Below the pieces are notes generated by a model, which was not told the DNA's origin, did no database searches, and saw only the letters and a program-made list of their open reading frames with translations. Of a stretch of 64,000 nt of DNA, positions 42,765 through 55,300 are shown in pieces. Location of the stretch: the NCBI RefSeq assembly GCF_001680005.1, contig NC_033567.1:3038001-3102000 (forward strand), read 5' to 3'. This stretch comes from Plasmodium coatneyi. Lineage: Eukaryota > Apicomplexa > Aconoidasida > Haemosporida > Plasmodiidae. How positions within the stretch are numbered: the stretch's first letter is position 1; every line of letters starts with the position of its first letter. The position numbers and the translations under genes are program-made.

Positions 42765-43405
42765 TTTGTTTCGACGGAAAGCACAGCATGGTATAAATCA
42801 AGTGTGTGAGCAGGATGGGGGTGCACAGGAAAGAGAAAAGTTGTCTTGACTGAACCTTCTGTGTTGTCATTCCATGACGCGTCACGCGGAAAAATAAATT
42901 TACGTTGAAAAAAGCGCATCCATAAAATTTGAGCGACAAACAGAGGAAGCGATCAGCAACTGCGCGCATAATCGGAACGACTTGGAAAAAAGTTGGAACA
43001 TCGTCTCTTTAAGGTACTCCTCAACCTAACTTTTTTTTTGGCCCCCTCATATATGCATACCTTCCCAAAAGGGGCATCCTTATTTATGTCGCTCCCCCCC
43101 CATGTGCACTTGTTACATGTACCACGGGAACATTTATTAAGGTGGAAGGAAAATTTCATCAAGTTGTGCCCACTGTGTGGCTTATTTTCCACAAAAAAAT
43201 AAAATAAAATAATTGCACAGAAAGTTATGCTTCTTAATTTTTATACGGACAAAAAAAAAAAAAAAAAACTTAAAATTTAAAATAAAACGACATTTGTTTG
43301 TGGTACCCTCATGTTTGAAATGCGCGTTCTGTACTTTTTGAAGCAACCTCAGGCTTTTTTCCTGCACACACAACAGAGGTGTAATTTTCCTCAAATTATT
43401 AGCTT
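42765..43405. other. Intergenic region upstream of the DHHC gene
   Basis: These 641 bp should contain the DHHC promoter and the 3' end of the lysine-rich gene. There is a poly(A) run near 43251-43268. No gene is seen. Confidence 0.5.
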
Positions 43406-44990
43406 TCACTGATGCAGCTCCGCTAATGGAATGAGCACGTCCTCCCCGTCTGTCGTCTCATTCTCCTCACCCGATGAAGACCGACCCCCCCGCGTTGACA
43501 AATTCAACTTGGGTAATTGTATCACATTATCCTTATCCCTATTTCTGCTCCGTATGCTTATATAACTCTTCTTGCTGTCCGAAATGTAATTTATGGCTAG
43601 CTCATCTTGCGCCTTTACGAAATCTTTTCTTTGTGAATCGGCTTCGTCAACGACGTGTAGGAAGTTTGCCTCATCCGAGTTACTTCTACAAGGCGGTTGA
43701 ACAAAGCTGCTACTTAGTGTAGTGCTCTTCTTCTTGCGAACATGGTTATGGTTTCCTTTTCTTGTGTTTGGTGGATTCCTCTGTTCGTTCGTACGCCTTG
43801 CCGGTTGCATTTGGGCTGAGGCATTTTCAGCGGAGTCATTTTCGGTGGAGCTCGTTTCGTTTACCTTCATCTCTTCCCGTCTCGTCTTTTTCTTCTTCAT
43901 CTTCTTCACCTTTTTCATTGTCTTCGTTTTCTTCATTTCTTCCTCCACACACACCCCTCCCGTTCCGTTTTCTCCGAAGTTAACTGTTTCCTCTTCCCTG
44001 TGGGGTTCATCACCCTCGCCCGTTTTGTCACATCCACCGTTTCGTTTTGTCTCCTCCATCCCCCGATCCAATTTAGACTCGTCACCGTTTTCTGCGGCGA
44101 TCTTCTCCTTCGTGTTTTCCTCTTCCTCCTCTCTCTTACTTTTCTTTTTCTTCTTCTTCGACTTTTCCTTGCCCTTTTCCTTCTTTTTCTTCCGCTTTTC
44201 TTTACTTTTCTCCACCTTGGACTCTTCCCCCCCTTCGTCTCCACTCTGTTCCTTCAGCTGAAAGAACTCCCCCCCGGAAAGATCAAAACTGGAAGTGTAC
44301 TGGTTATCCCTATTTTCTGCATTGTTTTTTTTTTTTTTTTTTTTTTTTCCTTCTTTCACCTGATCCGTTCAGGCAATTTTCTGCCGAGCTATCTCTTGTG
44401 TTTGTTTCCCCTTCGCTTTTCTTGGGGTGCACGTTAGTCGAGGCGTTGTCTTCTTCTCGGCGTTCTTTGTCAAATCCTGCGGTGCGTAATGGATAACAAA
44501 TGGGTTTAAATACGAATGAATAAAGTGAAATGTAAACACCAACTAGACAATGTGATTTAATTGCACACATGAACGTACCCTTTTTGTTTTGCATCACCGG
44601 GGCGTCCAAGCCAAACCGAGTGGAGATCTTCAAGTTGGATGACCTCTTCAACTTCAAATTGTAAACTACTTGTTGTATGCTGTTTCGTGGGTGAGGGGTT
44701 GCTCTGCCAGCTCTTTGCACATCGGGTGTGTTCCCTTGGGGAGTTACCTTATCATCGATACCTTTGATTGAGCGAAAAAGAAGAAAAAAAAGACGATATG
44801 AGATAGGTAGTGGTGGGTGAGGAAGGCTCCATAAACCCCCCTGGCGTCTAATTTGACGACGATATCCTGGGACGATGTGACCCTCCAAATGAACAAATGA
44901 CGTAAAAGTACCCAGTGAGAAGTAATTAAATAAATTTGTTATAATGCCTATGTAGTCTGTGGTCTTTTCTTCATTTGGTGTGTACTCCAT
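43406..44990 (-). CDS. Lysine-rich, probably nuclear protein of unknown function, four exons
   Basis: Exons on the minus strand are 44990-44912, 44761-44579, 44476-44360 and 44316-43406. All three junctions are phase 1 and the product is 429 residues. I do not recognise it. The N terminus (MEYTPNEEKTTDYIGIITNL) and the exon 2 segment around LKLKRSSNLKISTRFGLDAP look conserved rather than low-complexity. From residue about 145 the protein is dominated by runs of Lys and Glu, resembling nuclear or nucleolar tails, and it ends in a serine-rich acidic stretch. The last intron is only 43 nt and consists largely of a poly(A) run on the coding strand. There is no signal peptide. Confidence 0.7.
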
Positions 44991-46658
44991 CGTAACAGGG
45001 GGGGAGAACAGGAAGGGAGACCCCCCTCCGTGGGTTGTAGCAACCTGTGATTAGCTGTTATTGTATGTGATCGCTTTAGCAGGGACCAGCTTGCCCTTCT
45101 CCCCAGTATCAATTAAAGTTTGTATAATTACACGTAACATGGGGGAAGGAAAAAAAAAAGGTAAACCGTAAAGAGAGCAAAGCTGGTGAAAAAGCAAAAA
45201 CGTCCTTCTTGGCATGACAACTGAATGAACCACTCGAGGAATATGTCCCCCGAAGAATCATGTACCACTTGCGTTTCACAGAAAGGGATGCTGTTCCTTT
45301 ACGTGGTGCTATGCGAGCAAACGGGTAACTATTGTATTGTGCCGCTTTGCCTGGCAAGAAACAACTGTACTCCACGGCGCACACACAGACAAAAAAAAAA
45401 AAAAAAAAAAAAAAAGCAGAATAAAGCGGTAAAGACGAAAAAGGAATGTTCCTCCTCAAATAAATAGAAAGCTGGTAAGACTTATAATCAACGAATGCGT
45501 GTAACAAGCAAAGGTTAACCTTCTTCTTACAAATTTACAATTTTTTTTTTTTTCCCCTCATGTGGGCATATTTAAAAATTTTTATATTGTCTACAACTGC
45601 CACAAAGCAGAAGACAAACATTTGCTACAAAATTTCAACGAATTTGAAAAAAAAAGGGGGAAAAAAAAAACATTTAAAATGTGGCTTGCGCAGCAAAATG
45701 ACACTTCGTTTGCAATTCTTTAAATTCTCATAAAAGGAATTATTTTCCCTTTTTTACAGAGGAAGTAACTCCAGCGCTTTTCCAACAATGCTTTTTTTTT
45801 TTTTTTTTTTTAAATAAATGAACAACTGTGGTGGGACAAATCAAGCAGAAATTTGTCCTCTGTGGGGAAAAAAAAAATCACCAAATGGAAACGGATTAAA
45901 TATGTGAGGAAAACAAGCAACGTAAGGACACCAAAAAAGCGTTGCTCCCAAAAGGGGAGTTGTTCCTACATATACAGGAATTTCTCCTTCTGGCACGTTT
46001 CTCCCTTTAACACCTTTAAATGGGATATACATCCAGTGATGCTCCACCTCACATGGGGCTAAATGGGCAATGCCAGATGGAGAACAAAAATTGAGGAAAA
46101 TTCCTTTACGTGCCTCATTTTTTCCTTACGTATGATAGGGTTGTCAAATGCTGCGCAGTGTATGTCCCTTCTGAGGCAACCCTTTTGCGTCATAGAATAG
46201 GGCGACAACTTCCTTAATTTCTCCCCCTCTCTCAGTTTTCACAGTGGGTACGATTCGTTCTGGTGACGTTAATTTGGGAGTCTGCTTCTACACACCAAAG
46301 AGACCGCTTTCATTTTTGCTCTCCCCAATTGTTATGACCCATTCTTTCTGCGAATTTATGCGCACACCTGGACAAAGTCCATATCGCCTTCCCTTGTGGG
46401 CTGCACAGATTTTTCTCAGCAGACATTTTAAGGCACACCTCCTCCCACTTCCTTCATTACACCTTTTTCCAAAGTGAACCTTTGGATTGTTCACTCGATT
46501 CTCATCTTTTCCCTTTTCAAAAGGATGCCTTTTCACAATTGGGGTGTTAAATTGCGATGTGGATAATTAAATAAAAAAAAAATAACACTCATCGAAAGCG
46601 TCGAGAAAAACGAGGACGACCGTTTGGCTGCGAGTACAGTACTGATGAGACAAGAAGG

Positions 46659-46690
<32 letters not shown>

Positions 46691-46926
46691 GGTGAAGCAG
46701 CAAAGCGGCAAACGAGCGGGTAAAAAAAACCCTGTAGAAACCGGGAATCGAACTGGGCAAATAACACGAACCGACGAGGAGTATAACTTAGGGGAAAAAA
46801 TTATAACACACCTTTGTGAACAAATGGGAAACTCATTTTTCAGTGTGTTACTCATAAACACATTTTTCCGCTGCGTTGTGCTACGATTCGAGAGTGTAAT
46901 TGCGTAATATTTAGGTGAATTTTGTG

Positions 46927-46957
<31 letters not shown>

Positions 46958-47404
46958 CTCCTGATGATTTTTCAAAGTATTCTTTACTATCCCATCTACT
47001 TAAGGCCTTGTCGCTGGTCGCGTGTATATCTCTTTGACATTTTGCTGGCACATGCATGGAGCGTACATATGAGCCCATATGTGTGTATTTGCTTACGTAT
47101 GCACTTATTCGCGTGGAGCAAAGACCTATTCGACACTTACTCTGCGCGCACCGCTGAACTTTCCCCCAATCTGTCAAACTGCTTCTTAAATTTATAGAGA
47201 ATAAAAAGGGAAAAAAAATTGTCCATCGTGGTAGTTTTTTTCTCCTCACCCATTTGGCACAACTTTTAAAGTGGCGAAGAAGATGCATCTATGTTTTGTC
47301 TGGAGGAATGCATAAGGGCGCGTTTCCCTCTTCCACCATTCCGTCGTTCTTGTTCCGTCTGTCTGATTCATGCTTCCCCTCTTTCGTAACGACGGCGCCG
47401 AACT
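44991..47404. promoter_or_regulatory. Divergent intergenic region with many homopolymer runs
   Basis: The 2.4-kb gap lies between a minus-strand and a plus-strand gene. It contains poly(A) runs near 45391-45415 and 46659-46688 and poly(T) near 45789-45810 and 46929-46957. No gene is recognised. A tRNA B-box-like sequence on the minus strand near 46740-46765 is followed by a T run but lacks a convincing tRNA fold. Confidence 0.5.
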
Positions 47405-50400
47405 ATGGTGGATTACGACGACATCACGCACACTTTGCTGATAGAGAAAATAAAAATACAGTACGATTCGAATAGCCAGTGGAACAAGTTTTTTAAATAT
47501 AGCTTGAGGAACCCGCACTCGTTTGTCTACCCCGAGAGCACACACTTCGGTATAGTTACGAGTGGACATCGTGCCTGTCGTATATTGTGTGCGTTTGTAT
47601 AATCCTCACCCAGGGATAACCCCAACATTGACACGTAATTGCGTGCTGCTTCGCTAAATTGGATAAAACCCGCTTTTCTCACCCCCCCCTCTCAGCGCAA
47701 AATGCCGACTTCGACTACTTCAGTAGCGCTTTCCAGGCGAAGGGGTACAAACTGAACCATGTGAGCCCTCTGAATGGCGGCTACGGCGAGGTGATAAATG
47801 CATTTACAGAGTGATCATTTTGTGAGACGCTTTTGCGTGGTGCGCCCTTGGGGGGAGATTCCTCACACAACCCTTCCCAACCCCACAACCCTTCCCTCTA
47901 CACGGCGAAAACGATTAAGAGTCACTTTCCCCGTTAACCCCCCTATACGTATAGGAGTCTGCCGAGGAGAGGTACCTACTCGAAGTGGAAAAACAGGAAG
48001 AGAAAAACCTTGGGAAAAATGAAGACACACTGAACAGAAGAATCGTGTGCCTTTTCAAAGAGTGCATGTACTACTTCATGAGCTTCAACGACAAGGATGG
48101 GCAAATATTAGACAAGCCATCCAGAAATTTACACAAAAGAGATATAAAGGATAGCAGTGAGTATGAGCTTTTCAAAAGCCTTAGTGATTGTATTGTTCAG
48201 CTGCATGACTCCAAAGTTATGAAACACCAGGCGCTCATCATGACCAGTGACTTTTGTGGACTCTTCACCCCAACGTATGTAAAACTGACAAAATTTTCGG
48301 ATGGCTTCCTAACCTTTTTGAAAGAAAATAATATAAAATATATGGACTTGTTTTACGAGGAAATGCAAAAAAATGAATTCTACAAGAAAAAGAAGGAGCA
48401 TTATGATTATCTGAAAAATACCTCTTTTGTACCCCTCACCAAGGGGGAAATTTCCCTCGCTAATAAGAAAAAGAAACTCGAAAAGGTGTTACCCATCCGG
48501 GGAACGGAGCTTGTGGGGAAAAAAGACCCACAGGGGCAGACCCCACGGGTGGGTGACGTAGAAGGCGGTGGAGAGGCCTCCACCAGCAGCGTTGTACTGA
48601 TCAAGGAGGACCACACGACGAAGAAGAAAAAGACAAAGAAGAGAAAAATGAGAGATGATTCAGACGAGGAGAGTAGCGCGTGTGCACACATGGGCGCGCT
48701 GGTGAAGGGGGAGGAAGCGAACGAAGACACGTCCAATCAGCTCAGCAGCAGTAGAGACAACTCGAAGAAGAAAAAAAAAAAAAAGAAAGAAGACGACGAC
48801 GACAGGAAGAAAAAGAAAGTTAAAAAGAAGAAAAAAGTGGAGATTCAGGAGGAAACCACCGCGCGGGAGGAACAACAACTGGAGTTGGTGTTGTACGAAA
48901 ATGGAGACATTTGCAATTATTTGAACATAAGGAGTGAAGACAGGGCGCTTGGTCAGAGGGGAGACGCCGACAGAACTGACACAGGAGAAAAACAATATAA
49001 GAATAATAATCAGCGTGAAAATGAAAGAAGGAACCCCAATCCACAAGACCTTAGGAAGAATGCGAAAATTTTTCACATGCTGAACAAGAGAGTGGCATCC
49101 GATGAGTATATCTACAACGAAATAAAGGGGGACTTCATGAAAGAAATAAACCTGCCAAATAATTACAACTACGACGTGAATGCAGTTGAAATATGTAGGA
49201 ATGACGTCAAGAATTTCTACCGTTGTGTCCTCAAACACATAAGCAAAAAAAAGGAAAAATTAAAAATTTACTACATAATAAGTAACTTTTTATTTTTTTT
49301 CGCAAAAATGTACAAAAATACGATAAGCTTTCATGACAACGTGCATAAAGACATAAACCGCAATTTCGACTACAAGAGTTTGATCATACAGGGGAATATG
49401 CTGCCACACAATTTCTTCCTCCTGATGAAGGCACTCCACCTGATGAGTCTGCATGAACTTATCAAAAATTTTTATCTCTCCGTGGAGTACGACGAAAGGA
49501 AGAATAAATGTCTGCACTTTCTAAACATAACGGAAAATAAATTTTACGAAAATTTCAAAAAATTTGAAAATAACATTAAGGCTAATTTTTCCCATGTGTA
49601 TAAATTCCTGCAAAACATGATCCCAATACATAAGTTTCTGATCGTTAAGGGGAAGGTCTATATAAACTCTGAGCAGTCTACCTTCTCCTTTGACAACAAC
49701 GACCTCCTACAACTGACTTATAACAAACCCACGTACGATAATAAGGGTGCCCTTGTTGTCTACGAGGGGAACAACGACGAAGAAGGCAGGGTTACTCAAT
49801 GGGGTGAAGGCACTAACAGGGATGACTCTCCCAATAACAGCAGTGGTGTGAGTAACCCATACAGGGAGTCGCACTATTTCCTGTATGACTCCACGAACAC
49901 ACTCAACATGACCAAAAGATCTACACACGTGAAGAAAGTTTACACTATAATTGACGACAAGGAAATGCATAAAGTGCTGAATGAACTGGCAGACCTCAAT
50001 GATAATTACACGAAAAATTTAATTAGAGAAAGGAGACTTTTCTTCATTTTAGATTCCTACGAAAAGAATAACCTCTTCCAAAATGTGCTCTTCAGCGCGC
50101 CCTTTTTCGATACGTACATTTCGCTCATTTTCACCTTCTATGTAAATAACTACGTGAAGAAGTATGAGCCTTTTATTCACATTCCCCTGTTCAAGCCGTC
50201 CTACCTGAACATGCTCGTGGGGTACATAAAAAGGAGGAAGCGCGAATTCCAAATGAAGGAACAGAGCGGCCAGTTCAGGCAGCACACCGTAGATAAGATG
50301 TGCAACAACTTTTTCAGGAGCTCCCTAAACAGTATTCTAAACTCCAGGGAGGAGGAGATAATTGTGATAGAGTCATCCACAGGGGGGGCATCCGCCGGAG

Positions 50401-51665
50401 AGGCAGCACTTGGAGAAGCACCCACGGTCAACTCCGTCCTTCCAAATGACGTAACGAACGACGTAACGAATGACGTAACAAACGATGTAGTGTCCGCCCC
50501 CACGGAGACCCCCCCCAACAAGCAGGAGCACTCCGTCGAGGAGGACCGCCTGTACACGGCGCAGAAAAACGAAAACAACATCATCGTTAATGAACGCACA
50601 GTAAGGAAAATCGAACCGAATGATGTCCTCACGTGCATATTTGTCCTGATCAATGCCAACCAAAACGCCCCCACGGAGGAGGAAAAGAAGGTCCGAGAAA
50701 TAACCTTACATGTTCTGAAGGGCAAGGAAATGGAATGTGTAAACCAAAAAATTAAGTACGCCTTCAAATACAGAAACAAAATTAGCGACGCCATAACTTT
50801 AAGCGAGATAGAAGTCCGTAAAGCGGATTTTTCAAAAATTTTTATTTTTGGAATTGTGTTAAGTAATGATATATCTGCGTCCACTTTACAAGAGGACATC
50901 CACTCTTTGTACAACTTGCAAAGCACTTTGCGGTGCAAGTACCCCTCACGCAAGTTCGAATTGGAGGCCCAAGTTTTTACCTTTTACTGGGTGTACGAGG
51001 TGCACGTGTATGGTTCTATTTTTCTGAAGGGAAGGCAGCGGAGTCACGCGCTCAGCAGGGTTGGCCAGAACTACCAGCTGCCTTACAACGTACAGGTGGG
51101 AAAAGCGTCCTCAGTGCTGTCATGAAGCTACGTTATGTGTGTGTATGCATTGAAGTGTATGTGTTTACCTGTGTGCACATCACCCCGCTTTCCCCCCCTG
51201 CAGTGGAAGAGCCACCCCCTGTGGGGCTACTACCTATACATTATACAAGACAGCATCGATAGCAAATACTCGGAGGAGACCATTTCCACCCTGAGAGATG
51301 ACCAGGGAATAAACGTGCGTCTCTGCAGCGAAGAGTTTGACGTCCAAGTGGTAGAAAGGGACATCAAAGAAGTGCTTCACATGCACGACCTGCAATTAGA
51401 GGATCTCAAAAAAATGAACAGAAACATATTCCTAAATATCATTTTTTTAATTGAAAATGGGCACCTCACATATTTTAACTTCCACAATACGGAAAGCATA
51501 CAAATAAATCAGAGGAACAATTATCTGTGCATAAAGATTTTCAAGTCGAAGGTAACTTTCCCCTCCTTCAGTTTGAACACACCCCTGCTGAACGACTCTT
51601 GGCTCTCAGACGTGCTCGCCAGCGAGCAGCCTCTCCCCTTTGATTCCTACTTCTACAAATTTTAA
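47405..51665 (+). CDS. Conserved-looking 1280-residue protein of unknown function, four exons
   Basis: The exons are 47405-47549, 47696-47790, 47955-51095 and 51204-51665, with phases 1, 0 and 0. I do not recognise a family. Exons 1 and 2 give a non-repetitive start (YDDITHTLLIEKIKIQYDSN, then FDYFSSAFQAKGYKLNHVSP). Residues of about 95-230 look folded (RRIVCLFKECMYYFMSFNDK). A lysine-rich, acidic region around residues 220-370 suggests nuclear localisation. A long asparagine/lysine-rich middle, an NDVT repeat at 50444-50490, and a structured C terminus (FYWVYEVHVYGSIF; WKSHPLWGYYLYIIQDSI; LIENGHLTYFNFHNTESIQI) follow. There is no signal peptide or membrane span. The frame is continuous across all junctions, and the last two exons extend the protein well beyond the main ORF. 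Confidence 0.75.
50444..50490 (+). repeat. 12-bp coding tandem repeat (NDVT)
   Basis: Four copies of a 12-bp unit (AATGACGTAACG-like) encode NDVT NDVT NDVT NDVV. Confidence 0.85.
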
Positions 51666-52350
51666 CATCCCCCAAATAGGGGGCTGACCGGGAAAGTGCA
51701 ATAAGTCACACGTCAGAAAATGTGCCCCAGTGAAAATAAATAAATTATACACACATGTGAACATGTAGACCAATGCCGAGGAAGCGATATTAGGGCGCAC
51801 GCAGATGCCCCAATGTTGTGGACTATCCCAAGTTGAAGTGCCCAGTACGCACTGCGTCCGCCGTCCCCAGGGGTAAAATTACCCCACCATCATTTCACCA
51901 GTCCATTTATTTAATTTCCGCCCTATCTGTCAATTTTCCTTATTTTAAAACGCGCGGGGCATATTCCCCCGTTTGCGATAATTTGAATACGCGTTTGAGA
52001 GCCGCCCGTCTGGGAGGCCTTCTCTCTACACTGTCCCCTATTTCACCTGTCCATCCGTGTCAAAAACAATTAACTTTTTTTATGTGAACAAAAAAAAAAA
52101 AATTAATTCGAAAATTATTAGCAGTTTAACTTTTTAAAAAGACAAGTCGAGAAGCAAATGGGAAAAAATAAAATAATACCCAAATGGACATAACAATGCG
52201 CATTCGTTCGCTTGACAGCAAACCATTTTGGCGGGCAACAGTTTGCCCTTTTTTTTTTTTTTTTTTTTCACGTCGTAGAATTTTAAAAATTGATTTTCGT
52301 TGGTAAAGTACTTCTTCGTTGCATCCACAGGGTGACCCACCAGATGGGGT
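51666..52350. other. Convergent intergenic region
   Basis: These 685 bp lie between the stop codons of the 1280-residue protein and the TOG protein. They hold a poly(A) run near 52089-52102 and a poly(T) run near 52249-52268. No gene is seen. Confidence 0.5.
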
Positions 52351-55300
52351 TTACTTGTTCAGGTTTTCTGCAGGGAAGAGGGGGGAAAAAAGAAGCAAGC
52401 ATATAAAACAAGCCTATGCGCAAAACCACACGTAGACGCAAACGCACAACTGTTCTGACAGACGTGCCCAGACACACACACACCCTTCGCGCGTCTCGCG
52501 CAGAACAAACAAAAGGAGCATTCTTAATATACTTTTTTTTAATGGAATTGAAATACCAATGTTATTTTTTCTCTTCATGGAATGACTCGGCGGCGTGACG
52601 TAGTTCTTCGAATTGGCACTGACATTGGTAGTGGCCTCGTTTCTGCTGCTCACACTGTTGCTGTGACTTGCGTGAGGAAAACTACTTTTCTCTCCCTTAT
52701 TGAGTAGGGGCGTATTCAATAAATTTTTACCCACGTCAGAATGTCTTATGATGGTATTTTGCCTCATGCTGTTAGCGGCGTTTTGTGCATCCCCTCCTTT
52801 TGTCTTAACTTCAAATGATGAGCTCATGCTCCGTTCGTAGAGGTATTTTTTTTTTTTATCGACTTGAAAAGAGGGTAGTTTAGTATTACTAAGTGAATTA
52901 TCCACTCGTTTCGTTCTGCTTCTGTAGTGATGATTTGATCCACTGTTGAAGGTACTACTTCCGTTACTACCGACGTTTAGGGCTTCTGCATTTTTGCTCC
53001 TAGAAGAAATCAACGCAGTTTTAACACTGTGAGATGATGCACCTACAATATCCCTCTTACTTTCGTACTGGTTTATCAAATACTTTACATTCGTTTTTGA
53101 TTTTGTAAGGGGTCTCTCGTGGTCTCCTCCCTTGGTAGCTGCCGCACAGGAAGAAGACCCGTTTTTCCTGTCTCCACTCATCACACTGGATCCTCCATAA
53201 TCAGACCACTTGTATTTCCCGTCGTTCGACTTGCCCCTCTTGAGCACACAATGGGGTTTCTCCTCTGCAGGAATTGTATTATCCGCTTGGGGAGTTCGTG
53301 ACGTATTATCAGTGTACTGTGGGGTGTTACTTCTTAGGATGCTCCCCCCGCTGGGTTTCCCCCTCAGGTCAGCACTGGATCTTTCCTTCTTAAACTCGTT
53401 AGTTGCAATTTGTGTCTTATTCACCACCTCTGCGGTGTTCCCATTTCGACCATGCTGTACGGTCTGAACGGATGGTCCAGGGGGGTAGCCTTGCCCTGCC
53501 GCTAATTCGCTTGATTCCCCACGCATGGACGTCCTTTCTATAGGAAGGCTTCCTTCCCCATCGATATGTTTTCCTTTACTGTCCCCTTCCGCTGCGCAGA
53601 TGCTAATGCGATAGTTTGTTTTATTCCCTTGTGCGTCCGCCTCATTGTGTATATTTTTATGACCACTGTGAGGATTATTATTTGTGTGTTTCTGCTCCGG
53701 TTGATATTTGCTGGGATCTGAGTAAAAGTGGCTTTGCTTAGCTTGGCTCCCCCTTCTCTGATGATCTGTGTGTATCTGCAGGGGATCCTCATTTGGGTTT
53801 CCTCCCCCTCTTTTATGTGTTTCAAATTTGCTACTGTTAAAAATATTTAGGGGGTTCTTCATATCGTACACAGTACTGTACGCAGCACTAGTGTGGTGTT
53901 TCTTTTCCCCAGAGTGACTTTCCATTCCTTCTTTTGTGACCACCCCTGAGTTGGCACCCATCTGATTCGCTTCACTCACTTTATTGTCCTTCACACCGAA
54001 TCCGTAATTTCCCTTCTCAGCCATACCAGGGGGCAACTCCCTCAGGGTAGAATCATATTTGAAGCGCAATTCATTCAGGTCAATATTTTCAACGGTGTCG
54101 TTTCGTAGATAAATACTGCGACTAATAAATGTCACGTCTTTCTTTTCCTTATCGGGAAAGTTATTTTGGGTGCTACTTCCATCTGTGTGGTCGTTCCCAA
54201 GGGGGGGTTTGTCTTCCTCTTCCGTTTGATTGGGTTTCCCCGGGTTGTCTTCATCCTTCTGCTCTCCTACATTCTTCGCCCCGTTCACCAAATTGGGCAC
54301 CTTTTGATCTTCTCCGTGGATCACATTCGTGTCGTTCCGTTTGTCTGAGCAGTTGTTTTCTTCCAGGGGGTCCCCTACAGGTTGGTCCTTTGAATAGTCC
54401 CCCTTTGGATGGTCCCCCCCAGCTGGGACCTGCTTCTCCACTTCCTTCGGGATCCTATACATGGTGCAAAGAAAGTTATAATCCGACACAAGGTCCACGT
54501 TCTGAATATCGTCCAGCACCTCCGTGTTCTCCAACTCGTTTATGTACTCCAAAATAGCTGCCTTCAAATGCTCATATTTATTTGAGCTGAAAGCTACTTC
54601 GTTCACGTTCATCATTTTCAGCGATTCGAGGAACTCTCTTTTCTTATGAACTGCGTCATCGATAGACAGATCGAAATTGTTGTAAATAATTTCCGAGTCG
54701 AAATTTGAATACTGGCTGAATACATTTTTGTAGGAATTAAAAATGGGTTCTTCTAATTTTTGCAAATTCTCATGATCATTTAAAAACTTCTCGAAGGAAA
54801 AATCCAACCCATAGAATTCCACTGATGTGTTTACGCTGATCGTTGGTACGCAATTCCTCACGTCTTTATTTAACAGAAGTTCCATTTTTTCATAATAGAA
54901 GGGTAGGTTCAATGAGTAGCTTTTCTTTATTTCGTGATTTATATAGGCTAGTAAAATTAGTGGATTGTTTTTTTTGATCCCGTAGAAGATAAGTTGAATG
55001 AAAAAAAGGTACTTGTTCATGAATTCCATTCTGCTTGCGTTTACTTTGTTTTCTTCTTCCCTTGAGTAGGGGGTCTCTTTTATGTTGTTGCATGGTTGCT
55101 TCGGTGCGTCCACACTGGGTTCATTCTCCACCTCCTGGGTGACGCTCGCCGTTTTGCTGGTACCGCTCAAACGCAGCTGTGTGTTGCTCGATCGGAACTG
55201 TGTATTGCTCAGTCGAAGGTGTGCATTGTTCAATCGAAGCTGCGTGTTGCTCGCCCTCGGGGGGATGCTGCCCCTTCCGGCGTTGCTCGCCCTGCCAGTT

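Noticed and set aside
43722..44261. 179-codon Ser/Phe-rich frame opposite the lysine-rich gene
   Set aside because: It is the antisense shadow of the Lys/Glu-rich exon.
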